A stretch of DNA of 64,000 nucleotides, taken from NCBI GenBank assembly GCA_037355855.1, contig CM074762.1, positions 1,550,001 to 1,614,000 on the forward strand, in the 5' to 3' direction. Under the pieces are notes generated by a model, which did no database searches, was not told where the DNA came from, and worked only from the letters and a program-made list of their open reading frames with translations. The first letter of the stretch is position 1; each line of letters begins with the position of its first letter. Shown piece by piece: positions 43,332 through 53,251 of this stretch. Origin of the DNA: Pseudo-nitzschia pungens. Its lineage: Eukaryota; Bacillariophyta; Bacillariophyceae; Bacillariales; Bacillariaceae. Position numbers and translations under genes: made by a program.

Positions 43332-44270
43332 TCATTGGCCTGCGCCGTATAGTTTTGCCACTTTCCCCGCTACGTGTGATGGGACCAGCTCGGAGAGTGA
43401 TTCCTCCTTGAGCTTTATCTGTTCGTCTACCGACCCATCATCACCGGAGGTGTCGCTGCTGCATATCGTTCGAATCAGAGTCGAAGACACGTGGTTGTAC
43501 TTTGGATCGCCTTCGATGTACACGGTTGCAATGGGAATGAAGAGCGGCCCGTACAGCACCGGTCCCCAGGTATTCAATATTTGCAATATTCGTTCGTCGT
43601 CCCCGTCCTTTTCCCAACTCCGTATGCCGCGGAAGAATAGCGTTGCGCCTATACGTTTTGCATACCGCCAAATGTATCCATCGACCACTATCGGAAGAGA
43701 AAAACAACGATGAACGAAGAAATGGAGGAACGACCGACCAACCAAGCGAGCGATATTCAATGCGAGGAAATTCAAAGCGAATGCAATGAGTCAATCGTGG
43801 AATGAACCGGCGGCTGGAAAACAAACTAAGAGACAAACAGTTTCTACGAATCGATCGATGGAGAGTCAAAAAATCACGGCTCTCGACTCACCCGCCACTT
43901 GCACATTTTCTCCGGCAGAATCAGATGTTTCCAACATTTCTCGCAGCAGATCGGCTCTCTCGTCCGGCGACACCAAATATTTCTTGTTTGGGTTGAATCC
44001 AACCACCGCGATAACTTTTGCATACCGTTTTGATAGGTATTCCAACATTCGGAGATGCCCGTAGTGCGGGGGATTGTACGATGCTGCAAATATAACCGTT
44101 CGTTCACCTTCTCTCGCGTTTGCATCGGATCCTTCTCGCGTTTCTTCGTTCCAAGGAAAGGTGATGATTCTCGGTTGAAAGATACGATAGACGTGCGGAC
44201 CTAGAATTAACGCGGCAACGGCCAAACCCAAACCGCCGCCAACGAACACCCAAGAGAACAAATCCTGCAT
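43332..44270 (-). CDS. Phosphopantetheine adenylyltransferase (CoaD-like), membrane-anchored
   Basis: Two exons on the minus strand, 44270-43892 and 43687-43332. The 204-nt intron splits a Val codon; 244 residues in all. It catalyses 4'-phosphopantetheine + ATP to dephospho-CoA in CoA synthesis. Motifs of the nucleotidyltransferase fold: VIFAASYNPPHYGHLRML (HxGH equivalent at about 69-72), GFNPNKKYLVSPDERADLLREML, then after the intron AKRIGATLFFRGIRSWEKD (RGLR-like motif) and VSSTLIRTI (ISSSLVR-like). The order and wording match bacterial CoaD. The N-terminus carries one hydrophobic helix (WVFVGGGLGLAVAALILG), unusual for this enzyme. No fused dephospho-CoA kinase. It is divergent to the DJ-1-like gene. 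Confidence 0.88.
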
Positions 44271-44992
44271 GATGAAGTCGTCGTCTTGTGCAAAATGTGT
44301 ACAAAGGGAATGCTTGCCTCGCCTTTGGTGGAAGCGATGGAAGAAAGAGTATTACTCTTCCAACATTGTACCTTGATAGTTTCACCGTGTAGGGTGGATG
44401 GGAGGTGGGAGCTGCGAGCGATTTGATGTTTGGATGATTTTTTTAAAATCATACTGTATGTTCCATGGGTTGACCCATGGTATGTTCAATGTAGCAGGGG
44501 TCATTAATCTTACCCCCTGCGTGTCCGAGTGTACCGGTAGTGGAAAGCAGGACGCGATATTAGTTGACTTACCTACCGGTAAGGCTAAGGTCTTACTTGT
44601 ACGGGTACGAGTACGAGCAAGAGCGTACATTGGTTGGTAGCACGTAGCTCGTAATCGTACGGTAAGTTAAGTCTTAAAAGTGTTTACTCGAAGTGATCAT
44701 CAATCAGTGAGAAAAAATAATGATTGTCAACGATGACGAGCGATCGTGTTTTCTCAGAACTGACAAGTGTCGGCGAATAAAGATTCACTTACTGTAACGC
44801 CTGGAACAATACGATACATTACAGTCCCGATTATTGTTTGCCCGAGGGTTTTCAGGATGACTCCTTCAGATGGCTTCGTTCACATGTACGAGAACGAGTA
44901 CGAACTGGGAGAAGACGAAAATCGAAAAAATCCTTCCATATCTTAGTAGTATTTTTTAATTTTATTCTCGATTGTCAGCAAAGAACTCAAAG
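44271..44992. promoter_or_regulatory. Divergent spacer, CoaD-like and DJ-1-like genes
   Basis: A 722-nt spacer. Contains a CCATGGGTTGACCCATGG near-perfect palindrome at about 44462-44479, a TACCGGTAAGGCTAAG motif near 44574 and GTACGAGTACGAG words at 44605-44620. No frame with support. Confidence 0.45.
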
Positions 44993-45897
44993 ATGACGAA
45001 GAAGGTAAGCAGCATGTCAATACTTGGCATTATGATCATCGCTTGATACCGAATGCGACCGACGAGTATGAAACATATTTCGACGAGAAGTTGATTCATG
45101 AATAACGAAGCGTTTCCGCGTACTACGCACAATTGTCACAAACAAAAATCTTCAACTCACACGAATCGGAATGCTTTGATCTCAACACCGACCGCGTCTA
45201 CCATTTCTTTCGTTGCAAAAAGATTTTGTTTCTTGTTACTTCCGCTACCCATTTTGGGAAGTCGAAAGAGTTTCCAACCGGAGTATGGTTGGAAGAGCTG
45301 GCGTCGCCGTACCTGATCTTCAAGAATGCTGGATACGAAATTACTGTTTCTAGCCCAGCGGGAGGACCGATTCCGATCGATGCCAACTCGTTGAGAGGTG
45401 ACTTTTTCGCGGAAGAGTCCAAGAAATTCTTGCACGATGCCGATGCGATGGACATGTTGTGTCACAGCAAAAAGATTTCCGAAGTTGCGGCGAATGAGTA
45501 CGACTGTCTATACCTGCCAGGAGGCCACGGTTGCTGCAGCGATTTCGTCGACAATGGCGATGTAACTGCTGCCATCGAATCGTCGTTTGGTGACGGAAAG
45601 ATTGTTGCTGTAGTTTGTCACGGCCCAATCGCACTCGCCGAGTGTGTTGTAGACGGCAAGCCTCTGGTGGAAGGCAAGTGTGTGACGGGATTTAGTGACA
45701 CCGAAGAAGCAGCCGTTGGACACACGGACAATGTTCCTTACCTCATCGAGACTCGCTTCAAAGCACAAGGTGCCAAGTACGAAAAGGCGGAATCCGACTG
45801 GTGTTCTCACGTCTGCGTCGATGGCAACTTGGTGACGGGACAAAATCCTGCCTCGTCGACTGCAGCGGCAAATAAGGTGGTGGAACTGTTGTCGTAA
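44993..45897 (+). CDS. DJ-1/PfpI superfamily protein, Hsp31 (glyoxalase III)-like
   Basis: Two exons, 44993-45004 (only MTKK) and 45223-45897, with a 218-nt phase-0 intron, giving 228 residues. The spliced start MTKKILFLVTSATHFG is the canonical beginning of this family, whereas the unspliced frame would begin with an unrelated 30-residue leader; this fixes the first exon. The nucleophile elbow is AVVCHGPIAL (Cys136, His137), with Glu28 in GVWLEEL and the YLPGGHG motif near 101. The subgroup (Hsp31-like, 'TGVWLEELASPYLIF') includes glutathione-independent glyoxalases that turn methylglyoxal into lactate, and holdase chaperones. The Cys/His pair and the Glu are all present, so the enzyme should be active. 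Cytosolic by lack of any presequence. Confidence 0.92.
45005..45222 (+). other. Intron after 12-nt coding first exon
   Basis: Begins gtaagc and ends caaaaag; 218 nt, phase 0. It separates the four-codon exon MTKK from the body of the DJ-1-like protein. The intron happens to be open in the downstream frame from 45133, which can mislead gene callers. Confidence 0.82.
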
Positions 45898-46358
45898 AGC
45901 GTTTCAGTGAACTCTACGAAGGTATCACTGATTTGCTTTCTATACAATCTGCAGCCATTCGAAACTGGATTTTTGAAATTGAGAGCTTGCTACGTGCAGC
46001 GTTTGATACTGTATTAATTTTTTAGTTTAAAATATTTTTAGCGGTCAAAAAGTTATCGTACAAATCAACCAAACGCTTTTATATTGCTATTACAAAGCTT
46101 TCGGTGCCTGTTGAACTAGTAGATCGATTCGACTGGCAATGAGTTTATCATCTCGGATATTGTAGGTCATGTCTTATTATTTTCAAATAGTCAACACCCA
46201 TTCCAACTAAAGACCCGGACGCACCCCCCCAAAAACACAAAACAACGCAGAAACATATCACATTCATGCCATCCATCGAATTTTTCTCGCCAATAAATAG
46301 TAAGCAACCCATTGAAAAATCATTCAAACCCCATTTCCTTCAAAGTGGATATCAGTCT
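45898..46358. other. Intergenic, convergent 3' ends
   Basis: 461 nt, AT-rich, between the DJ-1-like gene and the helical unknown gene. No frame or repeat of note. Confidence 0.5.
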
Positions 46359-47075
46359 TCACCATTTTACGATGGTTGCGGTTTCCATTACCCCCGCCAA
46401 AAAATTTGAAATCGTTAACCTTTTCTTTCTTCCCCAAATCAATTTATGAAAACCGGCCCCGTCCAATTCATCATAAGCAGCCTCCAGCAATGATGAAGGA
46501 AGATTGAATCGTATCAATCCCATGGTAGTATCTACCCAATTTGCTTTGCGCACTGCGTTTACAAGAGCATTTCCGGTTTGGCTACGCAAGCCGGTATAAT
46601 CCGACGTCTTGTATTGTTGCAGAACGATCGCCCTCATAATCTCCATTTCTATTTCGGGGAAAGTTTCTCCAAACGAATCTTCTAGTTTTTCTATGCTCGA
46701 TTCAAGGAAATTGAAACTCTCACCCGTCCAAAAGCCAATCCGAAGATAGGGGATAACGGTGGCAGCCAAATCCATTACATCAGATAGACTTTCTTCGTCC
46801 AAATCTGGCAAGAAAAACCTCGTGAATGTCAGGACGCGAAGACAGTGATTCCGATAGGATCCCAAATCTTGGCCAATGTAAGATGCAAGACCAAAGAGTT
46901 CGTCGTCGAGGTCTGGATAATGATCGTAGAGAGTGTAGTCGTATGTTGCTTGCATCTCCGGATCGTCTGTTCTCTTTCTGCTTGATTCCCCAAAGATGAG
47001 TGGATTGCTTTGATAGACATATCCTGAAAATATGGCAATGCAAGCCCCCACAACAGCAAACAATTTCGTCATCAT
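46359..47075 (-). CDS. Membrane-anchored helical protein, unknown
   Basis: 238 residues from the ATG at 47075; the frame runs 17 codons further upstream to a TTG, but the ATG pair places MMTKLFAVVGACIAIFSGYVY at the N-terminus, a signal peptide or anchor. The rest is predicted helical, with no low complexity: YTLYDHYPDLDDELFGLASYIGQ, LTFTRFFLPDLDEESLSDVMDLA, ESIEKLEDSF-like repeats and a C-terminal GLIRFNLPSSLLEAAYDELDGAGF. I do not recognise a family. Composition is regular, so it is a real gene rather than a shadow. No intron seen. Confidence 0.65.
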   Translation of the reverse strand: MMTKLFAVVGACIAIFSGYVYQSNPLIFGESSRKRTDDPEMQATYDYTLYDHYPDLDDELFGLASYIGQDLGSYRNHCLRVLTFTRFFLPDLDEESLSDVMDLAATVIPYLRIGFWTGESFNFLESSIEKLEDSFGETFPEIEMEIMRAIVLQQYKTSDYTGLRSQTGNALVNAVRKANWVDTTMGLIRFNLPSSLLEAAYDELDGAGFHKLIWGRKKRLTISNFLAGVMETATIVKW

Positions 47076-48751
47076 GGTAAGGAACAGATTGCAACCGTGT
47101 TCGGTCGAAGAGTGGACAGTCGACAATGCAGAAAGAATTTGAAGACAAAAAGTAAAAAACTGTCCTTCGGGCCTTGGGCTTTCGTAGTACCGGTAGTAAT
47201 GTCACTGCGTCCGAAGTTATGCGCTTGTATTGCACGATCGTTATCATTGATATTGATTCATGTGTCAAATTCACATCCTTGATCCTCATCCAAAAGAACA
47301 ACAGGAGTTGGACGCAGGGGTGTTGACCCATGCTTGCAAGCTGGTACGTGTCGTGATATTATTTATTTGTATGATCACATCGTCTGTACGCGGTGACATA
47401 ACCCGTACCGGTACAACTCGTGCCATGCAATAGACGTCAAGTTCCCGCATCATAATGTAGTTTGATATGATAATACTGTATCAGGCAATTGTACAAAACA
47501 TTCAACGTTAAGAAGATGATAGAAACAATAATAATATCATCTTCTGTTCTTTTCAACACACATGGTGTCATGAAAATGGTGTAATAAGGGTAAGCTAGTG
47601 AGTCTCGGACGGATTCTCACATCGTCTCATGATTTAGGAAATACGAAGTAACTTACTTACTACTTCGTAGTACATATTAGTAGAAGTACTCTACTTCTAC
47701 TACTACTACTAGCTAGTAGTGAGGTTTACTTGACTCATTTGCTTGTCTCCATCAATCAGCATCTGCTCGAAGGGTCGCTTCTTAGTAGTACTAAGAAGAA
47801 GAACCAGTCCTCAGCAATTTGCTGTGGGGGTACAGGACTGCTAGTAGAATGGCATTGGTGAGCATCATGGTTAGTATACCACATCAGGCTTGATTCATTC
47901 TGAAATTTATGGTACTACATAGTCGTACTACTATGCTTGTTCAAATACAAAGTAGTTGACCATGACTCATGCCAGCATAGGTACACGTAGTAGGGAGATC
48001 CTGATCATTCCTCGCCACTACTAGGACTACTACTAGGTTGAAGGCACACGCATTCATAGTACTAGTAGTAGTAGTACTAACAAGATGGGTTACAACTACT
48101 AACATCATTCACATGAATTCAATATTTCGCAATGTATCTGTCAATGGAACTTTTTGTAAGTCCTTTTTTCCTAATACTACAATAGTAGAAGAGTGCTAAT
48201 GGGAGAACGTAGCCTACGTTCGAACGACAAAACGAGAGAAAAGTGTCCACAGAATCGATTAGGAATAAAAGGACGTCGATGAAACGCTGGAACTCGTGTG
48301 TTTTTTTCTGGTGCATGCGACAGGGACACAATTCCACTCAGGATCAAAACAAAACAAAATGAATCATCAGGCACTCCACGTAGCTACAAGCATTTACTTC
48401 GTACAAGTTTAGTTCATTAGCCTTGAAAAAAAAGGATACCGGCATGAATGCCAAGCCAAAGCCAAGGTTTTTTTTTGGTGACCACCAGGAGCAATGGTAG
48501 CAATTCCGGAGCGTGCGGTATTGTTGCGGTTCCAAACTCGGCCGAGTGACCTGTTGCCGATGATTCAACAAGGCGTCTCGGAATCCACGTTCCAAAACTG
48601 CGTGACGCAAACGATCGACGTTCCGCCAGCACTACAGCGGTACGTGTACAGACCGAACAGCAAACCATTCCCGTTCGCACCGCTCGCGGTTCACCACATC
48701 GTTCACGGTACGTACAGCACACATTGCACATCCGGCATCGGGCATCGATCG
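47076..48751. other. Intergenic, TAGTA-rich
   Basis: A 1.7-kb spacer without a supported gene. From about 47640 to 48080 it is packed with TAGTAGTACTA/CTACTACTAG words in both orientations, many of them palindromic (for example near 47781-47793 and 48055-48078). Short minus frames at 48119-48610 have no support. Confidence 0.5.
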
Positions 48752-49860
48752 CTACAATTGGCTGGCAAGCTTTTCTTCCACGGAGACGTCCCCGTCCCCG
48801 TCTCCGCTCGCCTCGTCCCCGTCCTCGGCGCCCGGAGCCGCCTCGATTTCTCCCGAGAGGTAGAGCCAGGCACCGGAGTTCTTGGCTCGTTCGAAGACCG
48901 ATGTTTCCATGAAGGACGTCGTTTCGCCCGTCTCTTTCAGGACCATTTCGGCAATGAATTTCACGGTGGCCGTTTCGGGTTCCTCGTCGTCGTCGGACGA
49001 CGAGGAGGGTTCGTCGTACCGTTCTTCCACAATGACGCAATTGGACAGGTCGAAATTGTCGTACATGTTGAGCCTGCAGAAAGGGAGAAATGGAACAAGT
49101 ACGGGAATGAGTACGGTATGCACAGATTGCATATATGTTCGACGTCGTCTTCATCGATCCTGCGCTACGACACAATCCCGATCGATGCAATCCGCCGTCG
49201 ATCCGAAAGCGTCCGCTTCGTTACAGCAGCTCGATCACAGTACTTCACCGGAGTCAGCACTGCTACACCATTCCACTCTACATTACGCTGCACTGCTCTA
49301 CTCCGCATTACAGAGCACAACAGAGCACAGCACAGCACAACAGAGCACAGCACAGCACAACAGAGCACAGCACAGCACCGCACTCACTTGATGTCTTCCT
49401 TCCACTTTCTCAGATCGGGATTGAAGGCCTTGTTGTTGGGGTGGGTCGACATCATGAGAAATTCCGGCAGCTTTCGGGAGTAGGCCGAATACCGCGCCCG
49501 TACGATTTGCTCGGCCGAGGCCTTTCGAAAGTTCTGGACGTCCTTGTGCACCCTGGAGCAGCACGCCGAGTAGGTTTCTCCCCCGCCGCACGGGCACGGC
49601 TCCATGGCGGCCCCGCCAAAGCCCCCGAAGGACGGTCCGCCGCTCTTCTTGGCGGTTTTCTTTTTCTTCTTGGCGGCAAAGAGAGCGGTTGTTGTTCTTG
49701 TTGCCTGCGGCGCGGGGGAGAACGCCAGGGGAAACGGCGCAACGGTGGTCGTCGTCGTCGTCCTTGTCGTTGTGAAGGCCCAGACATCTACCAAGAGTTT
49801 GTCGCTCGCAAACAGAACTGCTAGGAGCAGTATTCTCCACGGAAGGATTGTTCCCGGCAT
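48752..49860 (-). CDS. YchJ-like protein with SEC-C metal-binding motif, plastid-targeted
   Basis: Two exons on the minus strand, 49860-49388 and 49073-48752; the 314-nt intron splits a Lys codon, for 264 residues. The ATG at 49860 begins MPGTILPWRILLLAVLFASDK, a signal peptide followed by DVWAF-TTTRTTTTTTV, an ASAFAP-like plastid presequence. The mature part has a SEC-C motif (CPCGGGETYSACC, Cys4 zinc site) then VQNFRKASAEQIVRARYSAYSRK and MMSTHPNNKAF, and after the intron TATVKFIAEMVLKETGETTSFMETSVFERAKNSGAWLYLSGEI. This is the order of the bacterial YchJ (UPF0225) fold, SEC-C plus an NTF2-like part. Function of YchJ is unknown. The C-terminus is acidic and low in complexity. Confidence 0.85.
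49321..49378. repeat. 20-nt tandem repeat in YchJ-like intron
   Basis: Three near-perfect copies of cagagcacagcacagcacaa, plus flanking shorter CACAG words, inside the intron of the YchJ-like gene. Confidence 0.85.
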
Positions 49861-50385
49861 TGTGGTTGGTTGAGCAGACGAAGTTTCGGGCAAGGGAGAT
49901 GGGATGTGATCTGCGATCGAGGAGGGTGGTTCCTGTTGTTTTCGGATCGCTTGCACTACTATCAACTCGTAGTTAGTCCTCTTCGGTTTAGTGATGGGTG
50001 CCGATGAGAGATTGTTCCGCCGATCGTCGATCGCACATCAAAACGCCTCGTCGCTCGTCGCTTTCAACTGGACTGGGACGTACGTACTCGTACCAGGTAC
50101 CTTACGTAATTGTACTCGTACCATCAATTGATGCGACGGTCCGCTAACTTACCTTCTGTTGTCATCCTACCGTACCTGGCAAAGTTTACTCTACAAGTAT
50201 GGAAAGGTTACGTCGAAATCCTACCATTTATCACGTCCTTGTGAGTGAATGGACCGACGAAACCAGACACACATCACCATCACCATCATCACCATCATCT
50301 CTCGGTAATTTATCATGTTGTATCATCAGGAACTTGAAACGTGCGAAAAACGTACCGGTAAGTTACTTCAGTTTGATCAATTCGT
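49861..50385. promoter_or_regulatory. Spacer upstream of YchJ-like gene
   Basis: Left part of a 1.5-kb divergent spacer; GTAAGGTTAC-type words near 50100, 50150 and 50207, and a short CATCAC repeat at about 50268-50300. No frame with support. Confidence 0.4.
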
Positions 50386-50705
50386 ACATCCGGGTTTTTT
50401 GGACAGTTATATATCCGGGTTTTTTGACACTTATATTTCTACATCCGGGTTTGTTTGACATTTATACTTATACATCCGGGTTTGTTTGACATTTATACTT
50501 ATACATCCGGGTTTTTTGACATTTAAAATTATACATCCGGGTTTTTTTGACATTTAAAATTATACATCCGGGTTTTTTTGACATTTAAAATTATACATCC
50601 GGGTTTTTTTGACATTTAAAATTATACATCCGGGTTTTTTTGACACTTATACATCCGGGTGTTTTTACTACATAGTTCTGCATCCGGATTTTTTTGACAT
50701 TCTTA
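50386..50705 (-). repeat. Minisatellite array B, about 11 copies, inverted relative to array A
   Basis: Tandem array with core tatacatccgggttttttgac, the reverse complement of the unit at 36153-36487. I count 11 atccgg cores between 50386 and 50700, the last two degenerate. Both spacer types of array A occur here too (ttataca and aaaattatac). Confidence 0.9.
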
Positions 50706-51380
50706 AATCCAGGTTCTTTTGATTCGTTCCTATGATACATACTGTGGTCACAGAGGGAAAAAATTAAGGCGCATGGAATCATAACCTTACCGTCTTTTTC
50801 AGGACAACCATGATATCCTCGAGGAGGCTTGAGTATTACACACGCACACATGCCACACATGCGATCACGAGTCAGTCAGAATATTGAAAGCAGCATGCAA
50901 TTCTCTACCGGTATCTTTCTGACTGGATCGATTACACTATCATCGTATCCCAGGAAGAGTAGTTTCCTACTATCACAACAGCTCATTCGTGACCCATTAG
51001 TTCACGGGATCCAAGTCACGGACACATGCACGAGTTTTCGGCATGCATCCAACAACAATGACGGATTTTCAAAACAAAAACAAGAATGTAGCCAAGCGAA
51101 TTGTACGAAATCCAAATGCCTTCTGTTTTGGATTGATTTTGAGAGAGTGAGAAAGAAACAGTAACTTAGGTGTACACTTACCCCCTGCTTCGTGCTCCCT
51201 GCCCCCCGCTCACGCGTTCTCATACCGGTACGGGCCCGCAAGCATCTGCATCCAGCTCTCAATCAATCAATCAATCAACTACTGTACGCACCAGTACCAC
51301 CAGTAGCTTGCCATCACAATCCTAGTTTTGGGAAGCAAACGAAGACCAAAAACAATCCAAGCAGAAACGACGCCAACACC
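50706..51380. promoter_or_regulatory. Spacer upstream of SDR gene
   Basis: Right part of the divergent spacer. ATAACCTTACC motif near 50781, TACCGGTA words near 50908 and 51222, and a TCAA tetramer run at about 51261-51279, close to the SDR start. No frame with support. Confidence 0.4.
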
Positions 51381-52876
51381 ATGAGCACGGAAGGAACTTG
51401 CTCCGCGGCGGCACTGGCGGAAGCCGTCGCTTCCACCGCCACGCCGTTCTGGAAGATTGTCGTTCTGTCGATCCTTGCCTTTCCCACCGCCTTTTGGGTG
51501 ATCGCGTACCTGATTCCCCAGGTGTACATGGCCTTCCGTCCCGTTCCCGACCTCAAGAAACGATACGACGCCGAGTGGGCCCTGGTGACGGGAGGTGGAT
51601 CCGGAATCGGCAAGGCCCTGGCCTTCAAGCTGGCCCGGCAGGGACTCAACGTCGTGGTGGTGTCCCTCGACGACGACATTCTAAAGGCCACCATGAAACA
51701 GCTCGGAGAAACCTTTCCGGAGCTGGAATTCCGTTCGGTGGGCGTTTCCTTCTCTCCCGGCGTCGATTACCTCCGGATGATCGAAAAGGCCACCGAGGAC
51801 ATCGAGGTTCCCATCGTGTTCAACAACGCCGGTTTTCTGGTCACGGGATTCTTCGATCAAGCGCCGCTGGGAAAACTCCTGGCCAACATGGAATGTGCGT
51901 GCTCGCGCTTGCGCTTGCGCTCGGACGATCCGGGTTGGGTTGTGTGCGTGTTGTGAATTCTGTTCTCTCATTGTTGTCTGTCTGTTTGCCTTGCTCTGTG
52001 TGCGTGCTTGTGATTGCGTGTTTGTGTTTGTGAATGTGCGATTGTGCGCTTGTGTGATCTTTTTTGCCGTTCCGTGGTTCCAGGCAACGCGACGGCCGCC
52101 GTCAACATTTCCCACCACTTCTCGTCGAAATTGGTGAGCGCCAAGAAGAAGGGATGCATCGTGTTTACCTCCAGCGTGGCCGGTTTCATTCCGACTCCCT
52201 TCTCCGGCATGTACGGTGCCACCAAGGTACGTACGGCGTTGCCGAGAGTTTTGTGTCGAACGGGTGGATGGATGGATGGCTGGATGGACGGTTGTTTGTT
52301 TGTTTGTTTGTTGGACAATGATTGCCATCCTCGCGATGCTTGGATTCGTTTTGCAAATTTTGCAGGATTGCTTCGCTGGTGCCCGTCCACGCGCTGACCA
52401 TCGCTTCCGTTCGGTTGTTTTCCATTTCCGGTTCTCCTTTTCCGTTCCGTTCCGTTCCATTCCATTGCATTGCATTCCATTTATTCATTCCATCACATTC
52501 CATTCATTCATTCCCGCCTTTTACCCCCCAGGCCTTTGTGAGCCAGCTGGCCTGCAGCCTCCACATCGAGCTGCAGTCCCTCGGCATCGACGTCTGCGCC
52601 GTGCACCCTTCCCCCGTCGCCAGCAACTTTTACAACGACCTGGACCACAAGATCGACATTCTCGAGAGCGCCTGCAAGCAGGCCGTTCCCCCCGAGGACC
52701 TGCCGGACGACATCTTTCGCAGCATCGGATGCTGCGCCCTGCGGGACCTGGGGGCCATGGCCTGGAGCTCCCGGATGGGGACCTTTTTCCTCCCCTACAA
52801 CTTTTTCACGGAGGCCTTTGCGGCGGCGGCGCCCTTTCTGCCCGACTGGAAGACCCACAACAAGACGCGCGGCTGA
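51381..52876 (+). CDS. Membrane-anchored short-chain dehydrogenase (17-beta-HSD/ketoacyl-CoA reductase type)
   Basis: Three exons, 51381-51894, 52084-52226 and 52532-52876, giving 333 residues; the first intron is phase 1 and the second phase 0. An N-terminal membrane helix (WKIVVLSILAFPTAFWVIAYLIP) precedes the Rossmann fold. Motifs: NAD(P) site ALVTGGGSGIG (71-77), NNAG (148-151), catalytic Ser near 201, Tyr215 and Lys219 in MYGATKAFV, then VCAVHPSPVASNF. Length, the anchor and the sequence around the active site resemble ER 17-beta-HSD12-type enzymes, which reduce 3-ketoacyl-CoA in fatty acid elongation, but steroid or retinoid-type SDRs share this pattern. C-terminus lacks a clear KKxx retrieval signal. 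Introns hold GGAT and TTCCA simple repeats. Confidence 0.88.
52227..52531 (+). repeat. SDR intron 2 with simple repeats
   Basis: GT-AG intron of 305 nt with a GGATGGAT/GTTT run at about 52263-52316 and TCCGT/TCCAT/CATTC pentamer-like repeats at 52433-52515. Confidence 0.75.
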
Positions 52877-53251
52877 CCGCGAGCGGCGCCCGCGCCCGCG
52901 GACTCGGTGCGGTCGGGGTTCGAGTTCGATTTGGAGTTCGATTTGGATTTGGAGTTCGGCGGTGCCGTGCCGTGCCGTGTGAACAACTACGCGCTCTGTC
53001 CCACCAGCTTGTTGCTATTGCGTTGTCACTAGATCTATTTTTTTGTAATGCATTGAAGGATTCGGTGTTCTATGTTTTTTCTCTAGTCATATCGTTGGAA
53101 CTATCTATCGCAACTATCGCAACTATCGCAACTATTCGATATGTGGTACGCGCTTGGCAAAAAAGAGTGCCGTACGGTAGCGCAAGGAATCGGTTTCGAA
53201 GCGGCAAATGTTTTGATTCATTCGTTCCTTCCTTCCTTCCTTCCTTCCTCC
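52877..53251. other. Convergent spacer with small repeats
   Basis: 375 nt. Contains GGAGTTCGATTT repeats near 52918-52965, three copies of CAACTATCG at about 53106-53134 and a CCTT tetramer run at 53223-53248 just past the METTL17-like stop. No gene. Confidence 0.5.
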
